Below, one piece after another: positions 35,135 through 44,615 of a stretch of DNA of 58,022 nucleotides. This DNA is from Clostridium lacusfryxellense (lineage in GTDB: Bacteria > Bacillota > Clostridia > Clostridiales > Clostridiaceae), in contig NZ_JAHLEB010000029.1 in NCBI RefSeq assembly GCF_018861735.1, positions 1 through 58,022 on the forward strand, in the 5' to 3' direction. The notes under the pieces are model-generated. The model did not search any database. It was not told the origin of the DNA and was given only the letters and a program-made list of their open reading frames with translations. Made by a program: the position numbers and the translations under genes. The number at the start of each line of letters is the position of its first letter. Position 1 is the stretch's first letter.

Positions 35135-36109
35135 AATGTATTGCGCTGTACTTTTGCCTATATCATAACTTTGATTTACTAGATTCTGCGAAAAACTATA
35201 TCCGTGAACTACACTTCCACAGGCGAAAATTCCACCTATATTAGTTTGTGAATTTTCATCTAATTCAATTTGTCCCGTTTTCGCATCAACTACTATTTTA
35301 GCTTGTTTTGCTAATTCATTATCAGGGTATAGGTCAACTGATAAAAGTAATGCATCACATGAAATATGTTCCTCACTGTTTTTAATAACTTCATTATTAT
35401 TATCTAGCTTCACCAAAGTAATACCTTCGATTCTACTTTTACCTTGAATATCAATTATCTTATGCTTTATTCTTAATGGTATATTAAAATCATTAAGTGA
35501 AACACTTAGTTTTTTATCATAAGCACTAATAAAATCTTTAGTTTCAACTATAGCTTTAACCCTCGCACCTTCAATTACTAGTCTTCTTGCAACTATTAAT
35601 GCAATATCCCCAGTACCCAATATAACTACTTCTTTCCCTGGCATATAACCTTCTAAATTTATAAATTTTTGTGCACAACCAACAGTATAAATACCTGCAC
35701 ACCTACTACCAGGCAAATTAGAAAACCCTCTTGGTCTTTCTCTAGCCCCTGTTGCAATTATTATCGATTTAGTTTTAATTTTTAAAATTCCATCACATGT
35801 ATTAACAACATTAAGTTCTTTATAATTATTCTCTTTAGAAGTATTTATATCTAGAACCGTAGTGTTTAATTTATATGATATTCCTAGTTCATTAACTTTA
35901 TCCGTAAATTTCTGTACGAATTCTGGACCCGTAAACTCTTCGCCAAAAATATACTTACCAAATCCATTATGAATACACTGATTTAGTGCTCCACCCAATT
36001 GATTTTCTCTTTCTAAAATTAAAATATTGCCCTTATAGTTTTCTTTGGCTGAAATAGCAGCTGAAAGGCCTCCGACGCCTCCGCCAATTACTACTACATC
36101 GTATAACAT
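35114..36109 (-). CDS. FAD/NAD(P)-dependent pyridine nucleotide-disulfide-type oxidoreductase
   Basis: This 331-aa flavoprotein has an FAD GxGxxG motif in VVIGGGVGGLSAA (residues 6-18), the ATG motif IIIATGARERPRG, a second nucleotide-binding motif ILGTGDIALIVARRL (about 163-177) and a C-terminal GGIFACGSVVHGYS. The early LGGALNQCIHNGFG is typical of oxidoreductases that accompany glycerol-3-phosphate or amino-acid dehydrogenases. No redox CxxC like that of thioredoxin reductase is seen. There is no partner gene nearby, so the substrate is unknown. Confidence 0.85.
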   Translation of the reverse strand: MLYDVVVIGGGVGGLSAAISAKENYKGNILILERENQLGGALNQCIHNGFGKYIFGEEFTGPEFVQKFTDKVNELGISYKLNTTVLDINTSKENNYKELNVVNTCDGILKIKTKSIIIATGARERPRGFSNLPGSRCAGIYTVGCAQKFINLEGYMPGKEVVILGTGDIALIVARRLVIEGARVKAIVETKDFISAYDKKLSVSLNDFNIPLRIKHKIIDIQGKSRIEGITLVKLDNNNEVIKNSEEHISCDALLLSVDLYPDNELAKQAKIVVDAKTGQIELDENSQTNIGGIFACGSVVHGYSFSQNLVNQSYDIGKSTAQYIRTVGLV

Positions 36110-36186
36110 AACACACCCTCCAGTTACAAGGAATCTTAAATTTATTTTATAGATACCTAATATTAGTTTTTATAAATCAACGTAAA

Positions 36187-36214
36187 AACCCGTGAAATTA
36201 ATTTCACAGGTTTT
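36187..36214 (-). terminator. Terminator of tRNA-Trp transcript
   Basis: AAACCTGTGAAAT/ATTTCACGGGTTT with a T-run on the minus strand lies just after the second tRNA. Confidence 0.85.
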
Positions 36215-36217
36215 ATT

Positions 36218-36293
36218 TGGCAGGGGTAGTAGGACTCGAACCTACAACCAATGGTTTTGGAGACCACTACTCTACCAATTGAGCCATACCCCT
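36218..36293 (-). tRNA. tRNA-Trp (CCA), copy 2
   Basis: The 76-nt cloverleaf has acceptor AGGGGTA/TACCCCT, anticodon loop CTCCAAA with anticodon CCA, T-loop TTCGAGT and an encoded 3' CCA. It differs from the adjacent copy by a few bases in the D-stem region and T-loop. It is transcribed after the copy at 36332. Confidence 0.96.
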
Positions 36294-36331
36294 TTATTAA
36301 GTTTTAAATTTCAAAAATATACACCGTAAAA

Positions 36332-36407
36332 TGGCAGGGGTAGTAGGGCTCGAACCTACAACCAATGGTTTTGGAGACCACTACTCTACCAACTGAGCTA
36401 TACCCCT
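36332..36407 (-). tRNA. tRNA-Trp (CCA), copy 1
   Basis: This copy has the same acceptor and anticodon arm as the neighbouring gene, with T-loop TTCGAGC and an encoded CCA. The two genes are 38 bp apart and share a promoter and terminator. Confidence 0.96.
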
Positions 36408-36468
36408 ATATTAATCACTTATTTACGATTATATGATAATTTTCAACCTAACGGTCACTTACCTAAAT

Positions 36469-36497
36469 AGTGTACTATACAATACTTGAACTGTCAA
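36469..36497 (-). promoter_or_regulatory. tRNA-Trp promoter
   Basis: TTGACA (36492-36497), 17 bp and TACACT (36469-36474) on the minus strand, about 60 bp before the first tRNA. Confidence 0.8.
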
Positions 36498-36605
36498 GCA
36501 ATCTTAAAACGCTATTATTTAGATAAATTTAATTATTCACCTTTGAACCGTGAGCCCTTTTCTTTTTTTATGTTTTAGGATAAAATATTTAGTGAGGTGA
36601 AACTT

Positions 36606-37064
36606 ATGGAATGCATTGTAAACACAGTTGAAGAAACTTATAAGATAGGAGAATTATTAGGATCACTTGTTAATTCTGGAGATATAATTTGCTTGATCGG
36701 TGACTTAGGTACAGGTAAAACACATTTAACAAAAGGAATTGCAAAAGGCTTAGGCATAAAAGACCATATTACAAGTCCTACTTTTACGATTGTAAATGAA
36801 TATACAGGTAGGTTAAAATTGTATCATTTTGACGTCTACAGAGTTAATGATCCTGATGAAATAGAAGCCATCGGCTTTGATGAATATATATTTAGTGATG
36901 GGGTTAGTATTATTGAATGGGCCAATTATATTAAAGAGTTGATTCCACCAAATAATTTAACTATAACCATAGAAAAATGCCCTGAAATTTCTGATAACTA
37001 TCGAAAGATAAAAATGCAATATACAGATAAACGATTTGATTACATAAAGGAGATAAAACTATGA
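36606..37064 (+). CDS. tsaE: tRNA threonylcarbamoyladenosine biosynthesis ATPase TsaE
   Basis: TsaE is the ATPase that resets the TsaBD complex. The 152-aa product has Walker A GDLGTGKTHLTKG (about 33-45), switch-like TSPTFTIVNEY and the conserved HFDVYR. The ATG at 36606 follows GAGGTG; the GTG three codons earlier overlaps that site and is less likely. It overlaps tsaB by 4 bp. Confidence 0.95.
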   Translation: MECIVNTVEETYKIGELLGSLVNSGDIICLIGDLGTGKTHLTKGIAKGLGIKDHITSPTFTIVNEYTGRLKLYHFDVYRVNDPDEIEAIGFDEYIFSDGVSIIEWANYIKELIPPNNLTITIEKCPEISDNYRKIKMQYTDKRFDYIKEIKL

Positions 37065-37783
37065 AGATTTTAAGTCTTGACTGCGCTACTCAATCAGCAA
37101 CATGTGCCATCCTTGACGATAATAATATACTCGGAGAGACGACTTTTAATTTAAAAAAACAACATTCTCAAATACTTATGCCTATGATAGATGATTTATT
37201 AAAGAACACACAAATGAGCATAAGCGATATAGACGCCTTTGTAGCATCAAAAGGACCTGGTTCTTTTACAGGTCTTCGAATAGGTATGGCTACCATTAAA
37301 GGATTAAGCCAAGGCTGCAAAAAACCTTTTGTAACTTTATCTACATTGGATTCTTTAGCTTACAACTTAGCCTATACTGATGGAATTATATGTCCTATAC
37401 TTGATGCTTTAAGAGACAACGTTTATACAGCTTTGTATAGTTTTGATAATTCAGACGCTTTAACTGATCCTAAACTTAACAAAATTAGTGATTATGTTAA
37501 TATTTCTATTAGCGAACTAATAATTATGCTTAAAGATAAAAATTGTAGCATTACCTTTGTAGGAGATGGTGTCCCAAAATTCAAAGAAAAACTTCTTGAT
37601 AATTTAACCAATATTCGTTTTGCTCCTAAGCACCTAAATTTAGCTAAAGCTTCTTCCCTTGGAGAATTAGGTCTTAAGCTCTTAACCTCAGGTATTCAAG
37701 ATGATATATATGGAGCGATTCCTATTTATCTTAGAAAACCTCAAGCTGAGCGTGAGTATGAAGAAAAAATGAGGCAGAAATAA
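37061..37783 (+). CDS. tsaB: tRNA threonylcarbamoyladenosine biosynthesis protein TsaB
   Basis: TsaB is the ASKHA-fold partner of TsaD. The 240-aa product starts KILSLDCATQSATCAILDD and carries the signature KGPGSFTGLRIGMATIKGL (about 66-84). Its ATG overlaps the tsaE stop (ATGA) and its stop is one base before the rimI ATG, so the three genes are translationally coupled. Confidence 0.96.
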   Translation: MKILSLDCATQSATCAILDDNNILGETTFNLKKQHSQILMPMIDDLLKNTQMSISDIDAFVASKGPGSFTGLRIGMATIKGLSQGCKKPFVTLSTLDSLAYNLAYTDGIICPILDALRDNVYTALYSFDNSDALTDPKLNKISDYVNISISELIIMLKDKNCSITFVGDGVPKFKEKLLDNLTNIRFAPKHLNLAKASSLGELGLKLLTSGIQDDIYGAIPIYLRKPQAEREYEEKMRQK

Positions 37784-37784
37784 A

Positions 37785-38234
37785 ATGATTAATGATTTTA
37801 AAATTTACCCAATGGATGCTTCGTCTATTAAATCAATTCTCAATATTAGTGAATTAAGCTTTCCTATTTCTTGGAGCTACGAATCACTTCAAAGTGAACT
37901 AGATAATAAATTTGCTAAATATGTTGTATTAAAAAGCGGTAACTCTATTATAGGTTACGGAGGTATGTGGATAATTATAGATGAAGCTCATGTTACTAAT
38001 GTTGCTGTCCACCCAGACGTTCGCGGTCAAGGGGCCGGAGATATGATTGTTGAAGCTTTATTTAGAATTTGCAGAAAACATAAAGTTTGCGGAATAACCT
38101 TAGAGGTTAGGAGTTCAAATTTTATTGCTCTAAACTTGTACCAAAAATATGGTTTTCAGCAAGAAGGCCTTAGGCGTAATTATTATGAAGATAATGGAGA
38201 AGATGCAGTAATTATGTGGAATAGAAATTTATAA
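37785..38234 (+). CDS. rimI: Ribosomal protein bS18-alanine N-acetyltransferase
   Basis: This 149-aa GNAT acetyltransferase has the acetyl-CoA loop VRGQGAGDMI (about 79-88) and the C-terminal NLYQKYGFQQEGLRRNYY typical of RimI. It is the last gene of tsaE-tsaB-rimI, a common bacterial arrangement. The start lies one base after tsaB, using GAGG inside the tsaB end. Confidence 0.94.
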   Translation: MINDFKIYPMDASSIKSILNISELSFPISWSYESLQSELDNKFAKYVVLKSGNSIIGYGGMWIIIDEAHVTNVAVHPDVRGQGAGDMIVEALFRICRKHKVCGITLEVRSSNFIALNLYQKYGFQQEGLRRNYYEDNGEDAVIMWNRNL

Positions 38235-38280
38235 ATAGAAAAAATCATTTAGTAATTATTTAAACTAAATAAAGATAAAG

Positions 38281-38323
38281 ATAAAGGATGACTCTAACAT
38301 ATCGTAGAAGTCATCCTTTATTT
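38281..38323. terminator. Bidirectional terminator, rimI/ribU
   Basis: ATAAAGGATGACT/AGTCATCCTTTAT with flanking A/T tracts lies between convergent genes. Confidence 0.88.
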
Positions 38324-38343
38324 ATATTTTTTTCTTTTTATTT

Positions 38344-38982
38344 TTATTTTCTATTTGTAGCTTGTTGACTATCTTTGTATTTCTGCTCTATGTTCTCTTT
38401 ATGAAGTATAGGAGAAACACTCTTATATAAAGCTAATGTCATTGCAGATATTACTACCCCTTTAAGTAAATTGAAAGGGACAATCATCCATAATATGAAA
38501 GAATTTAAATCCTTAATATTAGGATTTATTTTTGATCCCATTCCTATTACTGCAGTAATTGGGAATCCTAACACCGACTCATATAAAGGCAATATAAGAA
38601 AATAATTCAATAAGGCTGCAAAAGCTGACATACAAACTACCCCTGTTAATAATCCAACAATAGCTCCACCTTTACTTTTTCGAGCTTTATATATATATCC
38701 TGATACTAATACTAAAACTGATCCAACTAAGAAATTTGCTAATTCTCCAACAAATGCAGTTTTTGTTGCTAGTAGTCCATGTAATATATTCTTAAATAGT
38801 TCAATAAGAACTCCGGCTATCGGTCCTAATGCAAAAGCTCCTAAAAGAGCTGGCAAATCACTGATATCAATTTTTAGAAACTCTGGAAATATTGGTAACG
38901 GTAATTCAATGTACATCAAAAGAAAAGCCATTACAGATAATAGTGAAATTTTGATTAGTCTAACAAGTTTATCGTCTCTCAT
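38344..38982 (-). CDS. ribU: Riboflavin ECF transporter substrate-binding subunit
   Basis: RibU is the membrane S component that binds riboflavin and docks on a shared energy-coupling module. The 212-aa product has about six hydrophobic helices, LPIFPEFLKIDISDLPALLGAFALGP-like family features near residues 29-50, and GELANFLVGSV. AGGGGG precedes the ATG. An FMN riboswitch in its leader confirms the substrate. Confidence 0.95.
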   Translation of the reverse strand: MRDDKLVRLIKISLLSVMAFLLMYIELPLPIFPEFLKIDISDLPALLGAFALGPIAGVLIELFKNILHGLLATKTAFVGELANFLVGSVLVLVSGYIYKARKSKGGAIVGLLTGVVCMSAFAALLNYFLILPLYESVLGFPITAVIGMGSKINPNIKDLNSFILWMIVPFNLLKGVVISAMTLALYKSVSPILHKENIEQKYKDSQQATNRK

Positions 38983-39027
38983 TTTTATATACCCCCTGAT
39001 TTATTATTCTCCTAGGGATGGATATAA

Positions 39028-39058
39028 TAAAAACCCCAACATAAAATTATGTCAGGGC
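39028..39058 (-). terminator. Expression-platform terminator of the FMN riboswitch
   Basis: CCCTGACATAA/TTATGTTGGGG followed by TTTTTATT on the minus strand lies between the aptamer and ribU. Its 5' part can compete with aptamer pairing. Confidence 0.8.
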
Positions 39059-39059
39059 G

Positions 39060-39185
39060 AATTTATATATATATCACATCTTCTATCATCCAGACTTTAC
39101 TGTCGGCTTCGGAATCTAACCGAATCAGCCTTACGGCTCGCGGGCTTTACCGCCGGTGGGGAATTTCGCCCCGCCCTGAAGATTA
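39060..39185 (-). ncRNA. FMN riboswitch (RFN element)
   Basis: The minus strand reads CTTCAGGGCGGGGCGAAATT, then CCCCACCGGCGGTAA, AGCCCGCGAGC, GATTCGGTTAGATTCCG, AAGCCGACAGTAAAGTCTGG and ATGATAGAAG, the conserved RFN core in order. With FMN bound, the downstream terminator should form and reduce ribU expression. Confidence 0.97.
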
Positions 39186-39267
39186 TTAAATTTTATTTTT
39201 ATAATTTAATTATATACACCTTTTACAAAAAAAGCAACATATTATATTATTGCTTTTTCATTTTATA

Positions 39268-41430
39268 TTATTGATTTTTCATTGTTAAAGATATTCTTTT
39301 TCTCTTCTCATCAACTTCAATTACACTAACTTCTACTATATCTCCAACGCTAACTATATCTAAAGGATGTTTTACAAATTTATCTGATAATTGGCTAATA
39401 TGTACCAATCCATCTTGATGAACTCCAATATCAACAAAAGCTCCGAAATCAGAAACATTTCTAACCGTACCCATAAGTTTCATTCCTGGTTTAAGGTGTT
39501 CCATTTTAACTACTCCAGTTTTTAAAATAGGTTTTGGCAATTCCTCTCTTGGGTCTCTACCTGGCTTTTTAATTTCTTTTATAATATCTCTAAGAGTTGG
39601 AACTCCTATTTCTAATTTCTCCGCTAGTTCTGTAACATTAACCTCTTTCAACTTCTCATCCATATCCTTAAAGTTTAAAAATTTTAAATCTTCTTTTGTA
39701 TAACTTAAAAAATCTAATAACTTTTTAGTAGCAGCATAACTTTCTGGATGAACTGAAGTATTATCTAAAAATTCACTAGACTCCATAACTCTTAAAAATC
39801 CTGCACACTGCTCATATGCTTTTGCTCCAAGTCTTTTAACCTTTAACAATTCTTTTCTAGTTTTGAATTTACCATTTTCTTCTCTATACACTACAATGTT
39901 TTGAGCTATAGCAGCGTTTATTCCCGATATATAAGTTAATAGTGAAGGTGTTGCAATATTAAGATCTACTCCAACAGCATTAACGCAATCCTCAACTACT
40001 CCTTTTAAAGATTCATCAAGCTTTTTAGGTGTTACATCATGTTGGTATTGTCCAACTCCAATAGCTTTTGGATCAATCTTAACAAGTTCCACTAAGGGAT
40101 CTTGAAGTCTTCTTCCTATAGAAATAGCACCTCTAATTGATACATCAATGTTTGGATATTCTTTAGACGCAAGCTCTGACGCGGAATATACCGATGCCCC
40201 TGCTTCTGAAACTATTACATAATATAAATCTTTCGAGCATTCTTTTTTAAGTTCTATAATAATTTGAGCCAGTATCTCTTCAGACTCACGACTTGCAGTT
40301 CCATTTCCAAGTGACACTACATCTACATTATGTTTAATTACTAAATCTTTAATAATTGCTATAGATTTTTGAACACCATCTTTACTACCTGCAGTAGCAT
40401 ATACTGTTGCCATATCTAAAACCTTACCAGTATCATCAAGCACCGCTATTTTACAACCAGTTCTAAACCCAGGGTCAAATCCAAGAACTACTTTACCTTT
40501 TATAGGTGACTGCATTAAAAGAGCTTTTAAATTAGCTTTAAATATCTCTATCGCTCCTATTTCACCCTTTTCTGTTAGTTCAGATCGTATTTCTCTCTCT
40601 ATTGAAGGAAATATAAGTCTTTTTACTGAATCTATTATGCTAAGCTCTATATACTTATCAGTTTCATTATTACCTTTTAAACATTTAACTCTTAAGTACT
40701 CAATGATTTGATCATTATCAGCTTTAATTTTTACAGAAAGTATTTTACTACTCTCGCCTCTATTTATAGCAAGAATTCTATGTGGTGGTATAGATTTAAC
40801 CCCTTCTTTATATTCATAATACATTTCAAAAGGGGTAGTTTCATCAGAACTTCCTTTTGTTTCAACATTTCCATGATTATGTACTAATGCCCTAATCCAT
40901 TTCCTATAACTCGCTTCATCTGAAATCATTTCACTAATGATATCACCAGCGCCTTGAAGTGCGTCGATATTACTTGTGACTCCCTTTTCTTCACTAATAA
41001 ATTTTTGAGTTAGTTCATCTATATCACCTTTAAACTCACCATTAAAAATAGTTTCCGCAAGAGGTTTAAGTCCTTTTTCTATTGCAATGGTAGCCCTAGT
41101 TCTTTTCTTTGGTTTAAATGGTCTATATATATCCTCTATCTCTGTAAGTGTTTCACATTTGTTTACAGATTTCTCAATTTCCTCTGTTAACTTCTCTTGC
41201 TCACCGATAAGGCGTATTACATCCGATTTTCTTTCCTGTAAATTTCTAAGATATATTAATCTCTCTGTAAAATTTCTAAGTATTATATCATCAAGTCCGC
41301 CTGTTCTCTCTTTTCTATATCTAGCTATAAAAGGAACAGTATTCCCCTCATCTAATAATTCGATTACACTTTCCGCCTGATTTAAAGTTATTGCAAATTC
41401 CTTTATTAATCTACTATTTATATTTTCCAT
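39268..41430 (-). CDS. tex: Tex-type RNA-binding transcription accessory protein
   Basis: Tex is a conserved nucleic-acid-binding protein related to Spt6. The 720-aa product is full length: N-terminal helical region with FIARYRKERTGGLDD (about 34-48), a YqgF-like domain with LGFDPGFRTGCKIAV (about 318-332), helix-hairpin-helix repeats with LLTYISGINAAIAQNIV, and a C-terminal S1 domain (about 645-720, MGTVRNVSDFGAFVDIG). The ribosome site before the ATG is weak compared with neighbours. Confidence 0.95.
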   Translation of the reverse strand: MENINSRLIKEFAITLNQAESVIELLDEGNTVPFIARYRKERTGGLDDIILRNFTERLIYLRNLQERKSDVIRLIGEQEKLTEEIEKSVNKCETLTEIEDIYRPFKPKKRTRATIAIEKGLKPLAETIFNGEFKGDIDELTQKFISEEKGVTSNIDALQGAGDIISEMISDEASYRKWIRALVHNHGNVETKGSSDETTPFEMYYEYKEGVKSIPPHRILAINRGESSKILSVKIKADNDQIIEYLRVKCLKGNNETDKYIELSIIDSVKRLIFPSIEREIRSELTEKGEIGAIEIFKANLKALLMQSPIKGKVVLGFDPGFRTGCKIAVLDDTGKVLDMATVYATAGSKDGVQKSIAIIKDLVIKHNVDVVSLGNGTASRESEEILAQIIIELKKECSKDLYYVIVSEAGASVYSASELASKEYPNIDVSIRGAISIGRRLQDPLVELVKIDPKAIGVGQYQHDVTPKKLDESLKGVVEDCVNAVGVDLNIATPSLLTYISGINAAIAQNIVVYREENGKFKTRKELLKVKRLGAKAYEQCAGFLRVMESSEFLDNTSVHPESYAATKKLLDFLSYTKEDLKFLNFKDMDEKLKEVNVTELAEKLEIGVPTLRDIIKEIKKPGRDPREELPKPILKTGVVKMEHLKPGMKLMGTVRNVSDFGAFVDIGVHQDGLVHISQLSDKFVKHPLDIVSVGDIVEVSVIEVDEKRKRISLTMKNQ

Positions 41431-41615
41431 ATTATTTTGGTCATTTATTTAACGCCAATTCAAATAAATAGGATAAGTATCCAGTCTATCTACTTTCACA
41501 AGCTAAATAACCAATCCTCCTCACATAATTTATATTTTTAAATTAACATATTTAATCATACCACGAATTCAATCCTCATATCTATATAAAAAATAGAATT
41601 TTATAGGAGATATGT

Positions 41616-42950
41616 ATGAAAAAGTTAATATATTCTTTTTTCTTAACCCTTTGCCTTTTTTTATTGTTCTATAGCATGCGTTTATATTATACCCTATATA
41701 GCTTCAATCCTACAAATGTGTATAAAAATATAAAATATATCTCGTCAGACCAGTTTAAAGGTAGATTACCTGGAAGTTTAGAAAATCAAGAAATCGCTAC
41801 TTATGTTAATACCGAATTTAAAAATAATGGATTAAAACCTTACATGGGAAAGGAGCTTCAAAGTTTTAAAGTAGCATATCCTAAAAAAATTAATGGTAAT
41901 CCATATTTAAAGGTTATAGGCAAAAATGGAAATGAAGTTAAAATTTTTTTATATAGTAAAGATTTTAAAGAGGATATGATAAATTTTAAAACCAATAATT
42001 TAACATTTGGCAAAAGCAATATTAAAGCAATAACCCAAAACTATATTCAAATTAATACTAATGATGGCCCATTTATATTGTACGTTCCAAAAGGTAATGA
42101 TTTATCATTTAGAAGTTCCTTTATTAAGACTTCCAAATATAACATGTATATCATGATCACTAAGGACACCCTAGAAGATCTTAAGTATCTATTAGGTAAA
42201 GGTAATACAGTTAAGTGTTTTATGCCCTATGAAGTATCCTCTGCCTGTATAAATAACGTTATGGGATATCTAGAAGGTAGCGATACATCCCTTTCACCAA
42301 TAATCGTTTCATCGCACTTTGACCATATAGGCACAGACTTAAATGGAACTATATACAGTGGTGCTCTAGATAATGCATCAGGTATTTCATTTATGCTTGA
42401 AATGAGTAAATATTTAATTTCACTTGGTAAACCCTCTCGCAGTATTCTTTTTATAGGATTTAACGCAGAGGAATTTGGATGTTTAGGTTCTAATGAATTT
42501 ATTAAGCAATATAAAGATGGTATTACTAATAGCAAAGTATTTAATTTTGACATGATTGGGACTAATAATGCTATTCCACTATGTTTGCTTGGCGGAAAAA
42601 ACGATACTATTAAAACACCTTTTATAAAATCAATATCAAATGCTTTTAAAAATAAAATTGACTTTAATTATATTTTTGAAGACGCTAGTGATCATGAAGG
42701 ATTTAGAAAACAAAACATCGATGCTATTACCTTTTGTGACAACGATATGTCCCGCGTGCATACCCCCAAAGACACTTATGATAATATAAGTTTATCGTCT
42801 ATAAACAGATGTTACTCTGTAGTTTCTAAGGAGATTGTGAAATATACTTTTAAAAATCACTTCTTTATAATATATAATAAAGAATGTATTATACTTTCTA
42901 CAATTGGAACTTTAATGTTTTCTGTTCTTTATAAAAGAAGCTCACCTTGA
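41616..42950 (+). CDS. M28 family membrane-anchored metallopeptidase
   Basis: The 444-aa product has an N-terminal signal anchor (about 4-25), an extracytoplasmic M28 zinc aminopeptidase-like domain and a hydrophobic C-terminal segment (about 413-435). Zinc-binding features are SSHFDHIG, ALDNASGISFMLE, NAEEFGCLGS and DASDHEGFRK. AGGAGA precedes the ATG. The substrate is unknown. Its stop codon lies inside the -35 box of the proS promoter. Confidence 0.9.
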   Translation: MKKLIYSFFLTLCLFLLFYSMRLYYTLYSFNPTNVYKNIKYISSDQFKGRLPGSLENQEIATYVNTEFKNNGLKPYMGKELQSFKVAYPKKINGNPYLKVIGKNGNEVKIFLYSKDFKEDMINFKTNNLTFGKSNIKAITQNYIQINTNDGPFILYVPKGNDLSFRSSFIKTSKYNMYIMITKDTLEDLKYLLGKGNTVKCFMPYEVSSACINNVMGYLEGSDTSLSPIIVSSHFDHIGTDLNGTIYSGALDNASGISFMLEMSKYLISLGKPSRSILFIGFNAEEFGCLGSNEFIKQYKDGITNSKVFNFDMIGTNNAIPLCLLGGKNDTIKTPFIKSISNAFKNKIDFNYIFEDASDHEGFRKQNIDAITFCDNDMSRVHTPKDTYDNISLSSINRCYSVVSKEIVKYTFKNHFFIIYNKECIILSTIGTLMFSVLYKRSSP

Positions 42951-42975
42951 CATATTATTATTTTTATTCTATGAT
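42947..42975 (+). promoter_or_regulatory. proS promoter
   Basis: TTGACA (42947-42952) overlaps the M28 stop codon; a 17-bp spacer and TATGAT (42970-42975) follow. The predicted start near 42982 leaves only about 56 nt before the T-box antiterminator. Confidence 0.8.
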
Positions 42976-42981
42976 TAAATT

Positions 42982-43087
42982 TAGAGTACCCTATTACCGT
43001 TATTTAGAATTTGAGTGGATATTTTTTTATATCAACTAGGGTGGTACAACCGATACTCGGTCCCTTTTCGGGATGCGGGTTTTTTTG
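42982..43087 (+). ncRNA. Minimal T-box-like antiterminator/terminator leader of proS
   Basis: The antiterminator is perfect: AGGG/CCCT (43038-43041 with 43062-43065), a 7-nt bulge TGGTACA, and ACCGA/TCGGT around a 3-nt loop. The competing terminator pairs ACTCGGTCCC with GGGATGCGGGT (one bulged base) and ends in seven T. What is missing is stem I with the specifier: the leader has only about 56 nt upstream, holding ACCCTA (42988-42993), which can pair with TAGGGT (43037-43042), and a small GATAT/ATATC hairpin. Confidence 0.78.
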
Positions 43088-43131
43088 TATTTACTTTTAA
43101 ATATTTTATTAAACAAGGAGATATGATAATT

Positions 43132-44568
43132 ATGGCAAAAGGAAAAAAATTTGTAGAAGCTATTACCTCAATGGACGAAGATTTCGCTAAGTGGTATACC
43201 GATATTGTAAAAAAGGCTGAACTTGCTGACTATGCAAGTGTTAAAGGTTGCATGGTAATTCGTCCTTATGGATATGCTATTTGGGAAAATATACAAAAAA
43301 CTTTAGATAAAATGTTTAAAGATACAGGACATGAGAATGTATATATGCCAATGTTTATTCCTGAAAGTTTGCTTCAAAAGGAAGCAGACCATGTTAAAGG
43401 TTTTGCACCAGAAGTTGCTTGGGTAACACACGGTGGTGATGAACTCCTTGCAGAAAGACTTTGCGTGAGACCTACTTCCGAAACACTATTTTGTGATCAC
43501 TATTCAAAAATAATTCAGTCTTATAATGATCTTCCTAAATTATATAATCAATGGTGCTCTGTAGTAAGATGGGAAAAAACCACAAGACCATTCCTTAGAA
43601 GTTCAGAATTCTTATGGCAAGAAGGCCATACTGCTCATGCAACGCAGGCAGAAGCAAAAGAGGAAACTCTTAAAATGCTTAATATATACGCAACTTTTTG
43701 TGAAGAAACTCTTGCCATTCCAGTTATGCGTGGAAAAAAGACAGAAAAAGAAAAATTCGCAGGAGCAAATGAAACCTACACAATTGAAAGTTTAATGCAT
43801 GATGGAAAGGCACTACAATGTGGTACGTCTCATAACTTTGGAGATGGTTTTGCAAAAGCATTTAACATACAATACTCAGATAAAACTGGAAAACTTGCTT
43901 ATGTTCACCAAACTTCTTGGGGAATGTCAACAAGACTTATCGGAGCAATAATTATGGTACATGGTGATGATAATGGTCTAATACTACCACCAGCAGTAGC
44001 GCCAATTCAACTTATGATCGTTCCAGTTGCGCAACACAAAGAAGGCGTAATTGAAAAAGCAACCGAGCTTAAAAATATGTTATCAAAGGTTGCTAGGGTT
44101 AAAATGGATACTAGTGATAAAATGCCTGGTTGGAAATTTAGCGAGTACGAAATGAAAGGCGTTCCACTTCGTTTAGAAGTTGGACCAAAAGATATAGAAA
44201 AAGAGCAAGTAGTACTTGTAAGACGAGATACCCGTGAAAAAATATTTGTTCCTATGTCTGAGCTAGAAACATTAGTACCACAGCTTTTAAAAGATATTCA
44301 AAAATCTTTACTTGAAAAAGCTAGAGCTGCACAAGATAGTAGAACCTTTACTGCAAAAACTGTAGAAGAACTAAAAGAAATTCTTGATAAAAATTTAGGA
44401 TTCGTTCTTGCTCCATGGTGTGGAGAACTGGCTTGTGAAGAGAAGGTAAAAGAAGTAGCTGTAGCAACTTCAAGATGCATGCCTCTTGATCAAAGCGATG
44501 AAAAAGGTATTTGTTTATGTTGTGGAAAACCAGCTAAAACCAATGTTATTTGGGGAAGAGCTTATTAA
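43132..44568 (+). CDS. proS: Prolyl-tRNA synthetase, archaeal/eukaryal type
   Basis: The enzyme charges tRNA-Pro. The 478-aa product lacks the bacterial editing insertion. Class II motifs are visible: [33 protein letters not shown] (motif 2) and a motif 3 region. It ends in the C-terminal zinc-type domain with four Cys ([19 protein letters not shown]) and terminal Tyr. I chose the ATG at 43132; AAGGAG is 11 bases upstream. An ATG three codons earlier is only two bases from that site. Confidence 0.94.
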   Translation: MAKGKKFVEAITSMDEDFAKWYTDIVKKAELADYASVKGCMVIRPYGYAIWENIQKTLDKMFKDTGHENVYMPMFIPESLLQKEADHVKGFAPEVAWVTHGGDELLAERLCVRPTSETLFCDHYSKIIQSYNDLPKLYNQWCSVVRWEKTTRPFLRSSEFLWQEGHTAHATQAEAKEETLKMLNIYATFCEETLAIPVMRGKKTEKEKFAGANETYTIESLMHDGKALQCGTSHNFGDGFAKAFNIQYSDKTGKLAYVHQTSWGMSTRLIGAIIMVHGDDNGLILPPAVAPIQLMIVPVAQHKEGVIEKATELKNMLSKVARVKMDTSDKMPGWKFSEYEMKGVPLRLEVGPKDIEKEQVVLVRRDTREKIFVPMSELETLVPQLLKDIQKSLLEKARAAQDSRTFTAKTVEELKEILDKNLGFVLAPWCGELACEEKVKEVAVATSRCMPLDQSDEKGICLCCGKPAKTNVIWGRAY

Positions 44569-44615
44569 AATTCATTATTAACTTTTGCTAATAATTAAAT
44601 TTGTAGGTGATATTG

